Below, piece by piece: positions 26,068-35,604 of a DNA stretch of 64,000 nt. The DNA is taken from assembly GCF_002019635.1 (NCBI RefSeq), contig NZ_KV917371.1:992001-1056000 (forward strand), in the 5' to 3' direction. This DNA comes from Metabacillus halosaccharovorans (GTDB taxonomy: Bacteria > Bacillota > Bacilli > Bacillales > Bacillaceae). Both the position numbers and the translations under genes were made by a program. The notes under the pieces are model-generated. The model searched no databases, was not told the origin of the DNA, and saw nothing but the letters and a program-made list of their open reading frames with translations. Position 1 is the first letter of the stretch. Every line of letters begins with the position of its first letter.

Positions 26068-26955
26068 CTATTCCTTAACTGCACCCGCCATAACGTTTCC
26101 AATAATTTGCTTAGAGAAGATTGCGAACACAATTAAAATTGGAATGATAGAGATAACAATCCCGACATACTGTGCACCATAGTCCACATTAAATTGACTT
26201 CTTACACTCGCAATCATAACCGGCAGTGTTTGTAACTTATTATCAAATAGCAGGATCATAGGTTGTAAGAATTCATTCCATTTTCCAATGAAAAGAAAAA
26301 TTCCTAACGTTGCTAAGGAAGGTCCCATAAGAGGAAGCGCTATCCGGTGAAAGATGGTAATTTCACTACTTCCATCAATCCTTGCCGCTTCAACAATTTC
26401 CTTTGGAACAGAATTATCTGCTACTTGTTTAAAGAAGAATAAAGCAAATGCATTACTAATCGATGGTAAAATAATTGGCCAATACGTGTTAATTAATCCC
26501 ATCTCATTGACTAATCGGAAGAAACCGATAATCCCTAATTGACCCGGAACCATCATCGTACCCAGCACACAAGCAAATAGAAACGAGTTTCCTTTAAATT
26601 GATATTTTGAGAAACCATAACCGCTCATTGCTGAGAAATATAAGCCTATAAAAGTCGAGATTAATGTGATAAATAAGCTATTTGCAAAACCTCTCCAAAT
26701 GGGAACAACTTCTACCAGCCGTTTATAGTTTTCTATGAATTTATCGCCAGGTGTCATCAATAGCTTTCTAGCAATCTCTGAGTTCGCATGGGTAGACGTA
26801 ATGATCATACTGTAAAAAGGAATCAGACAGATTACGGCTGAAATGATAAGCATAATCCAAATAAGTGTAATAATGATTAAGCTGTTCCGCTTTTTCGCTT
26901 TTTGTTCCTTATCCGTTATAATAGAGGTCGAATTCATCTCCAATGTTTGCTTCAC
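26068..26955 (-). CDS. Carbohydrate ABC transporter permease, MalG type
   Basis: 295 aa from GTG, with GGAGG 8 nt upstream. About 30 charged residues precede six membrane segments; the docking loop is EAARIDGSSEITIFHRIALP. It follows the MalF-type gene by 3 bp and belongs to the importer of the LacI-headed operon. Confidence 0.9.
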   Translation of the reverse strand: MKQTLEMNSTSIITDKEQKAKKRNSLIIITLIWIMLIISAVICLIPFYSMIITSTHANSEIARKLLMTPGDKFIENYKRLVEVVPIWRGFANSLFITLISTFIGLYFSAMSGYGFSKYQFKGNSFLFACVLGTMMVPGQLGIIGFFRLVNEMGLINTYWPIILPSISNAFALFFFKQVADNSVPKEIVEAARIDGSSEITIFHRIALPLMGPSLATLGIFLFIGKWNEFLQPMILLFDNKLQTLPVMIASVRSQFNVDYGAQYVGIVISIIPILIVFAIFSKQIIGNVMAGAVKE

Positions 26956-26958
26956 TTC

Positions 26959-27846
26959 TTACGCCTCCTTCTTTTTTCTCACACCAGGAATCAAAAATGT
27001 AATAACTGTTGCAATGGCGATAACTACAAATGCTCCATATGCAATCGTTGCTCCATATCCATAGTCGTAACGAACAAATGCTGCTTCATAAAGATTCATA
27101 ATCATGGTGACAGTTGAGTTATCCGGACCCTTACCTAGCATTAATGGCGCATCAAAGATCTGCAGCCCGCCAATAACGGATGTGATTAATGTAAAGATAA
27201 GAACAGGTCTGATTAACGGAATGGTAATTTTAATCGCTGTTTGGAATTTTGACGCACCGTCAATTTCGGCTGCCTCATATAAATCCTGTGGAATCGCTTG
27301 CAAACCAGCCAAGAATACTAACATATTAAAACCAAAGTTTTGAAACATCATTGTTAGTGCGACAATGGCTCTTGATGTCCAAACATTGTTCATCCAATAA
27401 ATCGGTTCATCAATAAGTCCAATCGACACTAAGAATTGATTGATGCTGCCTGTTTGCCAATCAAACATCAATGCAAACATAACCCCCAAGGTAATAGGTG
27501 TAATGATGTTTGGAAAATAAAAGATCGCGTGGAACAAGTGTCTTCCTCTGATAAACTTTTCATGTAACACAAGTGCAAGTGTTAAGGCAATCGTCAACTG
27601 AGGAATAATAGAAAAGATCCAAATCACAAGTGTATTCAATATAGATTTGAAAAAAAGCGTGTCGTGAATCAATCTTTCATAGTTTGCTAATCCGATAAAT
27701 GTTGGTTCATTAAATCCTTCCCAGCTTGTGAAACTTAGGTAAAACGAATAAAGGATTGGACCAAGCCCAAAAACGATAAAGCTTATAAAAAACGGGGCAA
27801 TAAAATAATATCCATATGGATTTTTATCTATTTTGCTCTTAAACAT
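26959..27846 (-). CDS. Carbohydrate ABC transporter permease, MalF type
   Basis: 295 aa with six membrane segments. The docking loop is EAAEIDGASKFQTAIKITIP, preceded by QAIPQDLY; LMLGKGPDNSTVTMIMNLYE is typical of MalF-like subunits. The ribosome-binding site AAGGAGG lies 7 nt before the ATG. It starts 18 bp after the LacI-type gene. Confidence 0.9.
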   Translation of the reverse strand: MFKSKIDKNPYGYYFIAPFFISFIVFGLGPILYSFYLSFTSWEGFNEPTFIGLANYERLIHDTLFFKSILNTLVIWIFSIIPQLTIALTLALVLHEKFIRGRHLFHAIFYFPNIITPITLGVMFALMFDWQTGSINQFLVSIGLIDEPIYWMNNVWTSRAIVALTMMFQNFGFNMLVFLAGLQAIPQDLYEAAEIDGASKFQTAIKITIPLIRPVLIFTLITSVIGGLQIFDAPLMLGKGPDNSTVTMIMNLYEAAFVRYDYGYGATIAYGAFVVIAIATVITFLIPGVRKKKEA

Positions 27847-27864
27847 AAGGTAACCTCCTTCAAT

Positions 27865-28872
27865 TTATAGGCCTCTGCATGATTGACGTACAACCAGATT
27901 AGGTTTGATAAGTACTCGATTTGATTGAGTTCCGATTTCTTCCCCATTCAATTTTTCTATTAAACCAATTGCTGCTTTTTCTCCCATTTCCACAAAAGGC
28001 TGTTTGACAGATGTTAATGGGGGATACACCCATTTAGCAACAGGAATGTCATCAAAACCGACAATGGAGATATCTGACGGAACCCTGTAACCTAATTCAT
28101 TTGCACAAAGAAGTGCACCAATGGCCATTTCATCGTTGGAAGCAATGACAGCGGTAATTTCATTCATATCAAGTAATTCCTTCATCGCTTTATGTCCACC
28201 GGATTCAGACCAATCAGAAGCAATGATCCATGATGGATTTTGCTTAATTCCTAAATCCTTAAGAGCACCTTCATATCCTTTTCTTCGCCAATGGGTGGCG
28301 GAAAACTCATCCGGACCCGTTATATAGCCAATTTTTTCATGTCCTAATCGATGAAGATAGCGAACAACTTCACAAATACCTAGTTCATTGTCAACATCTA
28401 CCGAAAAGATAGTATCGTTTGAATTGGTATCCCCGATAAGTACTACTGGAGTCATTAACTCTTCTATCCTTTTGATAAGCTCGTTGGAGCGTTTTAAAAA
28501 GCTTATAAGAATCAACCCATCCACCTGTCTTTCCTGCGCCAGGTCCATAAACCCAAATTCCCCTTGATAGTTTGATGTTCTACTATAGTAAGTACACTGA
28601 TAACCGTTTAGGTTCGCAACATTTTCTATCCCTCTATAAATACCGGAATAAAAATTGTTCGCGATATCATCCACCACAATACCAATGCTCTGTGTATGAT
28701 TTTTCACTAATCTCCTTGCATTCACATTCGGATGATAGTTAAGGCTTTGAATAGCTAATTTCAGTGCCTCTTCTGTTTCTTTTTTGACTGTATAGCCATT
28801 TAAAAACCGCGAAACTGTGCTCTTTGAAGTGTTTGCAATTCTCGCAACATCATTAATGGTCGGATTCACCAT
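27865..28872 (-). CDS. LacI-family regulator heading the sulfated-glycan operon
   Basis: 335 aa. The DNA-binding domain is TINDVARIANTSKSTVSRFL with hinge NYHPNVNARRLVKNHTQSIG; a sugar-sensor domain follows (ISIVGFDDIPVAKWVYPPLT). The start is the ATG at 28872 because TTTGGAGG lies 8 nt upstream, not the ORF start 13 codons earlier. It is the first gene of its own operon, implying autoregulation of regulator, importer and enzymes together. Confidence 0.9.
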   Translation of the reverse strand: MVNPTINDVARIANTSKSTVSRFLNGYTVKKETEEALKLAIQSLNYHPNVNARRLVKNHTQSIGIVVDDIANNFYSGIYRGIENVANLNGYQCTYYSRTSNYQGEFGFMDLAQERQVDGLILISFLKRSNELIKRIEELMTPVVLIGDTNSNDTIFSVDVDNELGICEVVRYLHRLGHEKIGYITGPDEFSATHWRRKGYEGALKDLGIKQNPSWIIASDWSESGGHKAMKELLDMNEITAVIASNDEMAIGALLCANELGYRVPSDISIVGFDDIPVAKWVYPPLTSVKQPFVEMGEKAAIGLIEKLNGEEIGTQSNRVLIKPNLVVRQSCRGL

Positions 28873-28894
28873 TTCCCAGTCCTCCAAACTATTA

Positions 28895-28976
28895 GTAAAC
28901 GCTTTCTTCAAATTCTAGTAAAACCGTTCCCAAAATTCTATACTTGTATTTTAACCTATTAAACTTATATAGGCAA
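28895..28976 (-). promoter_or_regulatory. Promoter and cre/LacI-like sites of the LacI-headed operon
   Basis: On the reverse strand TTGCCT (28971-28976), a 17-bp spacer and TAAAAT (28948-28953). Downstream lie two similar motifs, GGAACGGTTTTACTAG and AGAAAGCGTTTACTAA, each centred on a CG and resembling LacI/CcpA-type operators. Confidence 0.55.
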
Positions 28977-29041
28977 TGGATTTTTATTAAATCAGTCAAG
29001 AAAACAACATATTTTTGTTTACTTACCACATAAAACCCACA

Positions 29042-29077
29042 AAAATAACTAAACCCTAAATAGGATTTAGTTATTTT
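29042..29077 (-). terminator. Terminator of the GH38 operon
   Basis: AAAATAACTAAA and TTTAGTTATTTT form a perfect 12-bp stem, extended by CCTA/TAGG, about 170 bp after the GH38 stop. The rest of 28977-29246 holds no gene that I can see. Confidence 0.8.
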
Positions 29078-29246
29078 GTAGGATGTTTTGTCTGGATTTC
29101 AGGTGTTTTACCATTAATTCTAAAGAGAAACTTCATTCTAATAGCTTTTCTATTTGAGATTTTAATCAAAGTGTTCACTCAAATCTATTATCCTAACCCT
29201 TTTTGTTGGAGCGTTTTCACTTCGAATTTGACAACTTGATATTTCT

Positions 29247-31670
29247 TTACATTTCCCACTCTAGCAAATTAGTTTCCATGACTGGTTTTGAAGTATCCTT
29301 TGGAATTCTAAATGTTTTAATTTCACAAGGCTGAAAGCTCGCTGTAATAATACGATCCCACTTAGGTAATCGAATCGTTGCTTCTGTTGCCACTCTATTT
29401 GTTTCGTAGCAGCGAATAATGATATCATCGTTATCCTCTGCCTGTTTCATTGCACTAATGATAACATTATCCTGTTCAATAGCGACGTAGGAATCTTTCT
29501 GTGGCAATGAACCTTTATGGTACGTTTCAATTAATGCAACCGGACGCTGGTTTAAAACAGCTGCATGCTTCACGGTTTGTGCCTCTTCCCAGCTATCTTC
29601 ATGTGGTAATAAAGTATATCGGAATTGTTGAATTCCTTGATCAATAAAAGAATAGTGTCCATCCGGATCTGGAATGAGTGGATCATGATGCGCATAGATT
29701 GGACTTCTTAACACAGTAAGGCTTAAGACATTTCCTTCCACATCATAGCTGTACTTTGCATCATTGGCAATACTTAGGCCATACCGACCACCTGTTTCTT
29801 TCACTGTTCCGGAAACATCAATCCAAGCCTGTCCAACCTGCTCTTCTCCGTTTGCTTCACGAATGATGTGACCATAAGGAATTTCATAGGTTGCTTTTCT
29901 ATGCACGACATTGACCGGATATTTTAATTTCAGAACTTTAAACTTTTCTCTCCAATCAACTGTTACATTCACATCAATATGATCTAAATCCTTATACATC
30001 GCAAATTCCTGGACCAGTTTTGATGTGCCATATTCACTAATTACACGAATAACTGATTTGATTGGACCGTGCTCAATTCGCTTAATGCTTGTCGCTTTGA
30101 ATTCCCCTGCTACATCATTGTAACGAACAACATCATGTGACCATGTATCACTTGTATCATGAATCACAACCGGTTTTGCAGCATCTCCTGTAAACACTTC
30201 ATATTGCTTTTGTTTGTCGTAAAGACTCGTAATAAACCCGCTATTCGGATCAAACTCTAATCGAAAGCGATTATTCTCTAAACTATAATCATTTGCTTTG
30301 ATTGGTTCAACTTGCTTTGGTTTTGAATTAGAAACAACTTTATATACTCTGTATCCCATAGCTGGAAGCTTTGCAATAAAACTCAAACGATTTCTGCCGT
30401 TTGCTGTCGCTTGAGATTGTACGACTTGAACAGGAACTTCCTGCCCCGTTTCATCTGTTAATATTTGATCTTCCTTAAAGCGTTTAAACTCCACCTCAAC
30501 ATTTGTCTCAACATCCCAAGAATGCGGATTAAACACAACAATTGGAAGCATATCTTCGTCTTGTTCGATTTGAATATTCCATGCAAGAGATTGAACAGCA
30601 TAGTTAAGACCGCGTTCTGCAATCGTCATCGCCTCTCCATGCATGTTCCGTGCATCCTCATAAGCATCCTCAATGCTTGTTCCAGCTAAAATATCGTGAA
30701 ATTGATTGAACATGACATTTTTCCATGCTTGTTTAAAATCTTCTGGATATGGTTGACCTGTAGTTGCTTCAGCGATAACAGACAATTTTTCCGCCTTAGC
30801 CAGCATGTTCTCTGCTTCTCTGTTCCATTTTTTTATACCAGAATGAACGGAGTAACAGCCTTTCGCATGATTTTGTAAATCATGGTGTACGGTTGGAAGA
30901 GCTATATCCTTTTTCTTTACATCCGCAAAAAACTGATTTGGTGAACTAAAAACTAAATTCGGCAGATCTTCTTCTTTGTTTAATCGTTTAAGGCTTTCAA
31001 TATTTTCCTTTGTTGGTCCGCCACCATGGTTACCGACTCCATAAAAACTCATTAATTCATTAACAGGTTCTTTTAATTCTGTTGAACATCTGCGAACATG
31101 ATTTTCTAAATCTTGTCCCCATGTTGTATATTCAAAAGGAATTTGGAATGTCATCACTCGTGAACCGTCATCAGATTCCCACCAGAATAAACGGCCTGGC
31201 AAACCTTTTTCATGTGGTCCCGGACGCATGAACACATAATGATCCATCCCGCTTTTTTGAAGAATCTGCGGAAGCATTCCTGAATGGCCAAAGCTATCGA
31301 CGTTGTACCCAACCGTCGCGGTCACACCAAACTTTTCTTTAAAATAATGCTGACCATATAATCCTTGTCTTACAAATGATTCGCCACTCGGGATATTGCA
31401 ATCAGGCTGCAGCCACCACCCGCCGCAAATGATCCATCTACCTTCTTGAATTTTCTCTTTGATTTCTTCAAACATGTTTGGATCGTTTTTCTCCACCCAC
31501 TCATACATAACAGCAGAACTTGATGTAAATACAAAATCCTCATACTCATTCAAGCGGTCTAACGCCGAACGGAAGGTTGCTTTTGTTTCCTGGAATCCTT
31601 CCTGCCATTGCCATAACCATACTGGATCTAAGTGTGCATTCCCGATCATGTGTAGTGTTTTTTCTTTCAT
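29247..31670 (-). CDS. GH38 alpha-mannosidase
   Basis: 807 aa. The catalytic zinc site is visible in HMIGNAHLDPVWLWQWQEG, and the nucleophile Asp in VGYNVDSFGHSGMLPQIL. The helical middle domain and C-terminal beta domains follow, as in bacterial cytoplasmic GH38 enzymes acting on alpha-mannosides or, in some members, mannosylglycerate. There is no signal peptide. GGAGGAAGAACA precedes the ATG. Last gene of the operon starting at 38721. It would release mannose from imported oligosaccharides. Confidence 0.92.
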   Translation of the reverse strand: MKEKTLHMIGNAHLDPVWLWQWQEGFQETKATFRSALDRLNEYEDFVFTSSSAVMYEWVEKNDPNMFEEIKEKIQEGRWIICGGWWLQPDCNIPSGESFVRQGLYGQHYFKEKFGVTATVGYNVDSFGHSGMLPQILQKSGMDHYVFMRPGPHEKGLPGRLFWWESDDGSRVMTFQIPFEYTTWGQDLENHVRRCSTELKEPVNELMSFYGVGNHGGGPTKENIESLKRLNKEEDLPNLVFSSPNQFFADVKKKDIALPTVHHDLQNHAKGCYSVHSGIKKWNREAENMLAKAEKLSVIAEATTGQPYPEDFKQAWKNVMFNQFHDILAGTSIEDAYEDARNMHGEAMTIAERGLNYAVQSLAWNIQIEQDEDMLPIVVFNPHSWDVETNVEVEFKRFKEDQILTDETGQEVPVQVVQSQATANGRNRLSFIAKLPAMGYRVYKVVSNSKPKQVEPIKANDYSLENNRFRLEFDPNSGFITSLYDKQKQYEVFTGDAAKPVVIHDTSDTWSHDVVRYNDVAGEFKATSIKRIEHGPIKSVIRVISEYGTSKLVQEFAMYKDLDHIDVNVTVDWREKFKVLKLKYPVNVVHRKATYEIPYGHIIREANGEEQVGQAWIDVSGTVKETGGRYGLSIANDAKYSYDVEGNVLSLTVLRSPIYAHHDPLIPDPDGHYSFIDQGIQQFRYTLLPHEDSWEEAQTVKHAAVLNQRPVALIETYHKGSLPQKDSYVAIEQDNVIISAMKQAEDNDDIIIRCYETNRVATEATIRLPKWDRIITASFQPCEIKTFRIPKDTSKPVMETNLLEWEM

Positions 31671-31887
31671 TGTTCTTCCTCCCCGTAGAGTAAAATGTAT
31701 TTTTACATATCCAATTTCATAATTACTGGAACCGAATTAATGTTTTTTGATATATGTGAACAAATCCTGTTTAAAAGAGCTTCCAATTCCTCATTTGTTT
31801 ACAGCTTCACGTGCATTTATTGTCACTTATCCAGAACGGTTAGTTTCATCACATTTTCGATTGATAAATCCGCTTTTTTAAGAAAAA

Positions 31888-32907
31888 CTATAAATTTATA
31901 AAACCATCGGATTTAGAACCTGCACCCTTACCTTTCTGTGCCTTTTCCAAAGCAAGTAGTGCTACGGAAAAGCTTGCATAGTCTCCAATTTTTTCGCCCA
32001 GCCCTGTTGGCGTTATTTCACAGACTGATACGGATAATGGAATCGCTTCTTTGGCTATCTCCTCAAGAACAACCGGTTCAAGGATTTCCTGCTGTCTTCC
32101 GTAGATGCTGCCGATGACAATTTTTTCAGGATTTAATATATCGATTAACGTGGAAAGAGCTCTTCCTAAACGGAAACCGACAATCGAAAATACTTCTTGA
32201 GCAAGTGAATCACCTGCTTGGGCTGCTTCTCCAACTTTTTTTGCGGTGATATCCTTTCGTGACTCAAGGTCTTCACAATATCCCGGTGGATTCCCTTGCT
32301 GGATCGCTACCTCTGCCATTTGAGCAGCAAGTCTTGCGATTCCTCCTCCACTACAAAAGCCTTCAAATGAACCAGCCTTCCCAAAACCAACAGGCCCACC
32401 TTCTGCTAAACGGATATGTCCTACTTCACCGGCCAGATCATTTGTGCCAGAATACAATTGCCCATTTAAAATCAGACCAGCCCCCATTCCTGTGCCGAAT
32501 GTAAGAAAGATCATGTTTTCTGTACCCTTGCCGGCACCCCATCTCCACTCTGCCATTGCACCCGCATTGGCATCATTTTGCAGAGCAACAGGAATGCAAT
32601 ATTGTTCTTCTAGCATTCTTACAATCTCTATATGTTCCCATCCTGGTAAATTTGGCGGCGATAGTACGACACCCCTTTTACTATCTAATGGACCGCCGCA
32701 ACTGATCCCAATCGAAGCAAGCTCACTTATTTGATGTGATTTTATAAGGTCATCTAATGTATCTGTCATTTTTTTGATTGCTTTATCCGGAGTTTCTGGA
32801 GTAGGAAATTGAACTCTTTCCACTGTTTCAATGCCATCTCCTTCTACTCTTCCCAGCAGGACTGCACATTTTGTTCCACCAATATCTAATCCAGCTACAA
32901 TCGTCAT
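31888..32907 (-). CDS. ROK-family sugar kinase-like protein lacking the zinc cysteines
   Basis: 339 aa. The phosphate-1 motif (GLDIGGTKCAVLLG) and ROK core (NDANAGAMAEW, then FGTGMGAGLI) are present, so it probably phosphorylates a hexose. The usual zinc motif CxCGxxGCxE after GHI is replaced: GGPVGFGKAGSFEGF has no cysteines at the three positions. Its ATG overlaps the stop of the SIS gene. The context suggests a role in phosphorylating sugars released by GH38, such as mannose. Confidence 0.82.
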   Translation of the reverse strand: MTIVAGLDIGGTKCAVLLGRVEGDGIETVERVQFPTPETPDKAIKKMTDTLDDLIKSHQISELASIGISCGGPLDSKRGVVLSPPNLPGWEHIEIVRMLEEQYCIPVALQNDANAGAMAEWRWGAGKGTENMIFLTFGTGMGAGLILNGQLYSGTNDLAGEVGHIRLAEGGPVGFGKAGSFEGFCSGGGIARLAAQMAEVAIQQGNPPGYCEDLESRKDITAKKVGEAAQAGDSLAQEVFSIVGFRLGRALSTLIDILNPEKIVIGSIYGRQQEILEPVVLEEIAKEAIPLSVSVCEITPTGLGEKIGDYASFSVALLALEKAQKGKGAGSKSDGFINL

Positions 32908-33539
32908 GATTCGAAAAACTCCTTTTCAAGCATAATACAAAGCGTATGGTAGATTGGCAGATGTCTTTCCTGAATATCTACTGTCTCATCCCATGGCACA
33001 CAAATGGAAACATCAGAGATTTCCTTTAATTCTCCGCCGCTCTTACCTGTTAAGCTAATTGTCTTCATTCCCAATGCCTTTGCTACTTTAAAAGCTTTGG
33101 TCACATTTGTTGAGTTACCAGAGGTGCTTAACCCTATTAAGACATCCTGTTCATTCCCATAGCCATAGACCTGCTGGGCAAAGACCATATCAGCGGCTAC
33201 ATCATTAACAAATGCTGTCATTAATGCAGTTTGACTGACGAGTGATATCGCTGGTAATGCTTGCTGAAGGTGTTTGGAAAGGTATTCTCCCTCAGACGGA
33301 TCGATTTCAAGCAATCTCTGTCTATATTCTGAATCGACAGGACGCTTTAATGTGAATCCTTTCATCAACTCACCAACAATGTGCTCACAGTCTGAAGCGC
33401 TTCCACCATTACCGCATAGAAGTACCTTTCCGTTATGACGGTAGCTTGATACTAAAGTTTTAAATGCCATTTCTATGTCTTGTCTGCATGAAGAAAGTTC
33501 TGGATACTTCGTTACTAATTTTTCCATTTCATGGTTCAT
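32904..33539 (-). CDS. SIS-domain sugar phosphate isomerase (GmhA/DiaA-like)
   Basis: 211 aa. The SIS signature is clear: KVLLCGNGGSASDCEHIVGE and VLIGLSTSGNSTNVTKAF. The overall match is to phosphoheptose isomerase/DiaA-like proteins. AAAGGAGCAGATCCTA precedes the ATG. It overlaps the ROK gene by 4 nt. A heptose pathway is not evident here, so it more likely isomerises or binds another phosphosugar. Confidence 0.82.
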   Translation of the reverse strand: MNHEMEKLVTKYPELSSCRQDIEMAFKTLVSSYRHNGKVLLCGNGGSASDCEHIVGELMKGFTLKRPVDSEYRQRLLEIDPSEGEYLSKHLQQALPAISLVSQTALMTAFVNDVAADMVFAQQVYGYGNEQDVLIGLSTSGNSTNVTKAFKVAKALGMKTISLTGKSGGELKEISDVSICVPWDETVDIQERHLPIYHTLCIMLEKEFFES

Positions 33540-33563
33540 TAGGATCTGCTCCTTTCTGATCGG

Positions 33564-34880
33564 TTACTCTACTACAACTGTTTCCTTGTCATTACATTGC
33601 TGCAATTGATCAAACGCTTGTTTAATAAATGTCTCATCACCGAAGCTGCCTGATTTCAACACAAATAAGTAGGACGGTTGAGTGTGGGATATACAAGATG
33701 GCAGGCCTGGCTGAATTTCCTCCCAAACTCGCATCCCACTAATCCCCAAAGCCTTGCAGACTGTAGCAGATGTGTCACCACCTGCAATGACAAACCGATG
33801 TTGACCTGTTTGTGAAATGACCTCTGAGGTAATAGCCGCAATCGTGGAAGAGATAAATCGGGACACTTCAGTATTGCTCCAATTCAGCTTTGCGGCTGTT
33901 TCCTTTGTTTCTCTTACTTTATCTTTTGTATTAGAAGAATGAAGAACAACATCTTTGCCCTCATTGATTCTTTTGACAATTTCTCTTATTAAAGGATCCA
34001 ATTGATTCGTTACACCATGTTGTATTAAAGATAAAGTGTCCAGTTCAACCACATAGCTCCCGGCGTTCTTCATATATTCCACTTGTTGAAAGGTTTGCGG
34101 CATTAAGCTTCCTGCTGCACAAAACAATCCTTTTTCAGGCATAAGCTTTGGCAGGGAAAGTGTATTTTGTTTTGTCACCTGTTTGCTTTTCACCTTTGGG
34201 AGCTCCTCTGCCAATGCAGAGCTTCCACAAATGATTTTTTCATCTTTTACTGCTTTGGCAATTTCATATAAATCTTCCTGATCAGCAACATCTAAAATAA
34301 GATAATGAGCCTGCTTGTTCTCTCTTACTTTATGAATCTCTTGCTTAATGACCTCAGAGCCTTGTTTAATGATATCCCGTTTAATCCCTAACACCGCTCT
34401 CTTTGTTTGGGCTTGTAAGATCTCCACTACATTTGATTTTGTCATTGGATGAATGGGATCATTTTTAAACTGAGATTTTTCCAATTTTTCTCCGTACACG
34501 TAATGGACAGAATCAATCGTTGTTCTTCCGTTTTTAGGAAAGCCTAAGACGACAATCGCAAAATCCTCATCAAGAGCATCCAACATCGCATCAAATTCCG
34601 CGCCAATATTCCCTCTAAAAACGGAGCATGTTTTATTAATAAACTGAACAGCACCCACTTGTTGAATCTCTTTTGTGGCCCGGTATACCTTTTGATAAGC
34701 AGTTGTTGCTTGATCCAGCCTTGAGTCAGTATCAAAGATTAATACATCCGGGTAATTTTCAGGCAACTGATCACGCACAAAGGAATGCCAGCTATAGATG
34801 TCAGCAATATATCCTGATTTACTAAACATAACGCCTATATCATTAGATCCCGTAATATCGTCTGCTATCACACCTATCAT
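33564..34880 (-). CDS. DUF1537 four-carbon acid-sugar kinase (OtnK/DtnK-like), paralogue 1
   Basis: 438 aa. The N-terminal domain starts IGVIADDITGSNDIGVMFSK; the ATP-binding C-terminal domain has FVIAGGDTSATVCKALGI and FVLKSGSFGDETFI. The family phosphorylates D-threonate, 3-oxo-tetronates and related acids. Its ATG overlaps (ATGA) the stop of the class II aldolase gene, the same pairing as OtnK with OtnC. This suggests 3-oxo-tetronate is phosphorylated here, then decarboxylated to dihydroxyacetone phosphate. It is distinct from the second copy at 44151. Confidence 0.85.
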   Translation of the reverse strand: MIGVIADDITGSNDIGVMFSKSGYIADIYSWHSFVRDQLPENYPDVLIFDTDSRLDQATTAYQKVYRATKEIQQVGAVQFINKTCSVFRGNIGAEFDAMLDALDEDFAIVVLGFPKNGRTTIDSVHYVYGEKLEKSQFKNDPIHPMTKSNVVEILQAQTKRAVLGIKRDIIKQGSEVIKQEIHKVRENKQAHYLILDVADQEDLYEIAKAVKDEKIICGSSALAEELPKVKSKQVTKQNTLSLPKLMPEKGLFCAAGSLMPQTFQQVEYMKNAGSYVVELDTLSLIQHGVTNQLDPLIREIVKRINEGKDVVLHSSNTKDKVRETKETAAKLNWSNTEVSRFISSTIAAITSEVISQTGQHRFVIAGGDTSATVCKALGISGMRVWEEIQPGLPSCISHTQPSYLFVLKSGSFGDETFIKQAFDQLQQCNDKETVVVE

Positions 34881-35539
34881 CGAAGATCCCACTTTCTTCT
34901 TGTTTTATATCCCGAAGAGTCAAGGAAATCAGTCACGACTTCTTTGGATAATGAATTCATGTTAACCGATGCCCCCATTGCTGTTACCATCATTTTGCAC
35001 GTATATTCCAATGTCTGTAATGCCATTCGGGCTTCTTTGATACTTGTGTCATAAACAAGAACACCGTGATTTTCCAATAATAAAATGTTTGCCTTTTTCG
35101 CCTTTTCCCTGACTGCTTCTCCTAATTCCTTGGAGCCTGGATGATGATAGCCAACACGTTCTACTCTTTCCAGATAATACATCGACTCAACAAACCAGTC
35201 AGAAGGGATGTCCAAATTAGAACATGCCACTAACGTGCTGTAAAAAGGTGAGGCATGTAGGACTGCTTGTATTTCAGGTCTGCTCTCATAAATAGCAAGA
35301 TGCATAGGAACTTCTTTAGACGGTTTCTTTTCACTTTGACTGTCTCTTCCGTCAAAGAAGCACTCAACAAAGTCATCAGCCGAAAGTTCGCCTAAATAGG
35401 TTCCACTAGCTGTAATGAGAAACTTTTCATCGGATGTCTTTGCACTAATATTTCCCGCATTTCCCCATGCAAGATGATGGTCCATCATATAACGCCCAAC
35501 ATGTCTTAATTGATTGTTTATTACCTGTGTCATCACCAT
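34877..35539 (-). CDS. Class II aldolase/adducin-family protein (OtnC / fuculose-phosphate aldolase-like)
   Basis: 220 aa. Features of the zinc-dependent aldolase/epimerase fold are visible: AWGNAGNISAKTSDEKFLIT, the glutamate in SKEVPMHLAIYESRP, the His of VLHASPFYS, and LLLENHGVLVYD. The close coupling with a DUF1537 kinase points to 3-oxo-tetronate-4-phosphate decarboxylase (OtnC) rather than a fuculose-phosphate aldolase. The start may be the ATG at 35539 or GTG at 35551. Confidence 0.82.
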   Translation of the reverse strand: MVMTQVINNQLRHVGRYMMDHHLAWGNAGNISAKTSDEKFLITASGTYLGELSADDFVECFFDGRDSQSEKKPSKEVPMHLAIYESRPEIQAVLHASPFYSTLVACSNLDIPSDWFVESMYYLERVERVGYHHPGSKELGEAVREKAKKANILLLENHGVLVYDTSIKEARMALQTLEYTCKMMVTAMGASVNMNSLSKEVVTDFLDSSGYKTRRKWDLR

Positions 35540-35563
35540 TTTCTTCTTCACTCCATTGTGTTG

Positions 35564-35590
35564 ACAAGGGGAGATGCTCCCTCCCCTTGT
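35564..35590 (-). terminator. Intercistronic stem-loop after the class II FBA-like aldolase gene
   Basis: ACAAGGGGAG (35564-35573) pairs perfectly with CTCCCCTTGT (35581-35590) around 7 nt. No T-tract follows on the reverse strand, so it is more likely an mRNA processing or stability element than a terminator. Confidence 0.55.
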
Positions 35591-35604
35591 GCATCATTTT
35601 CACC

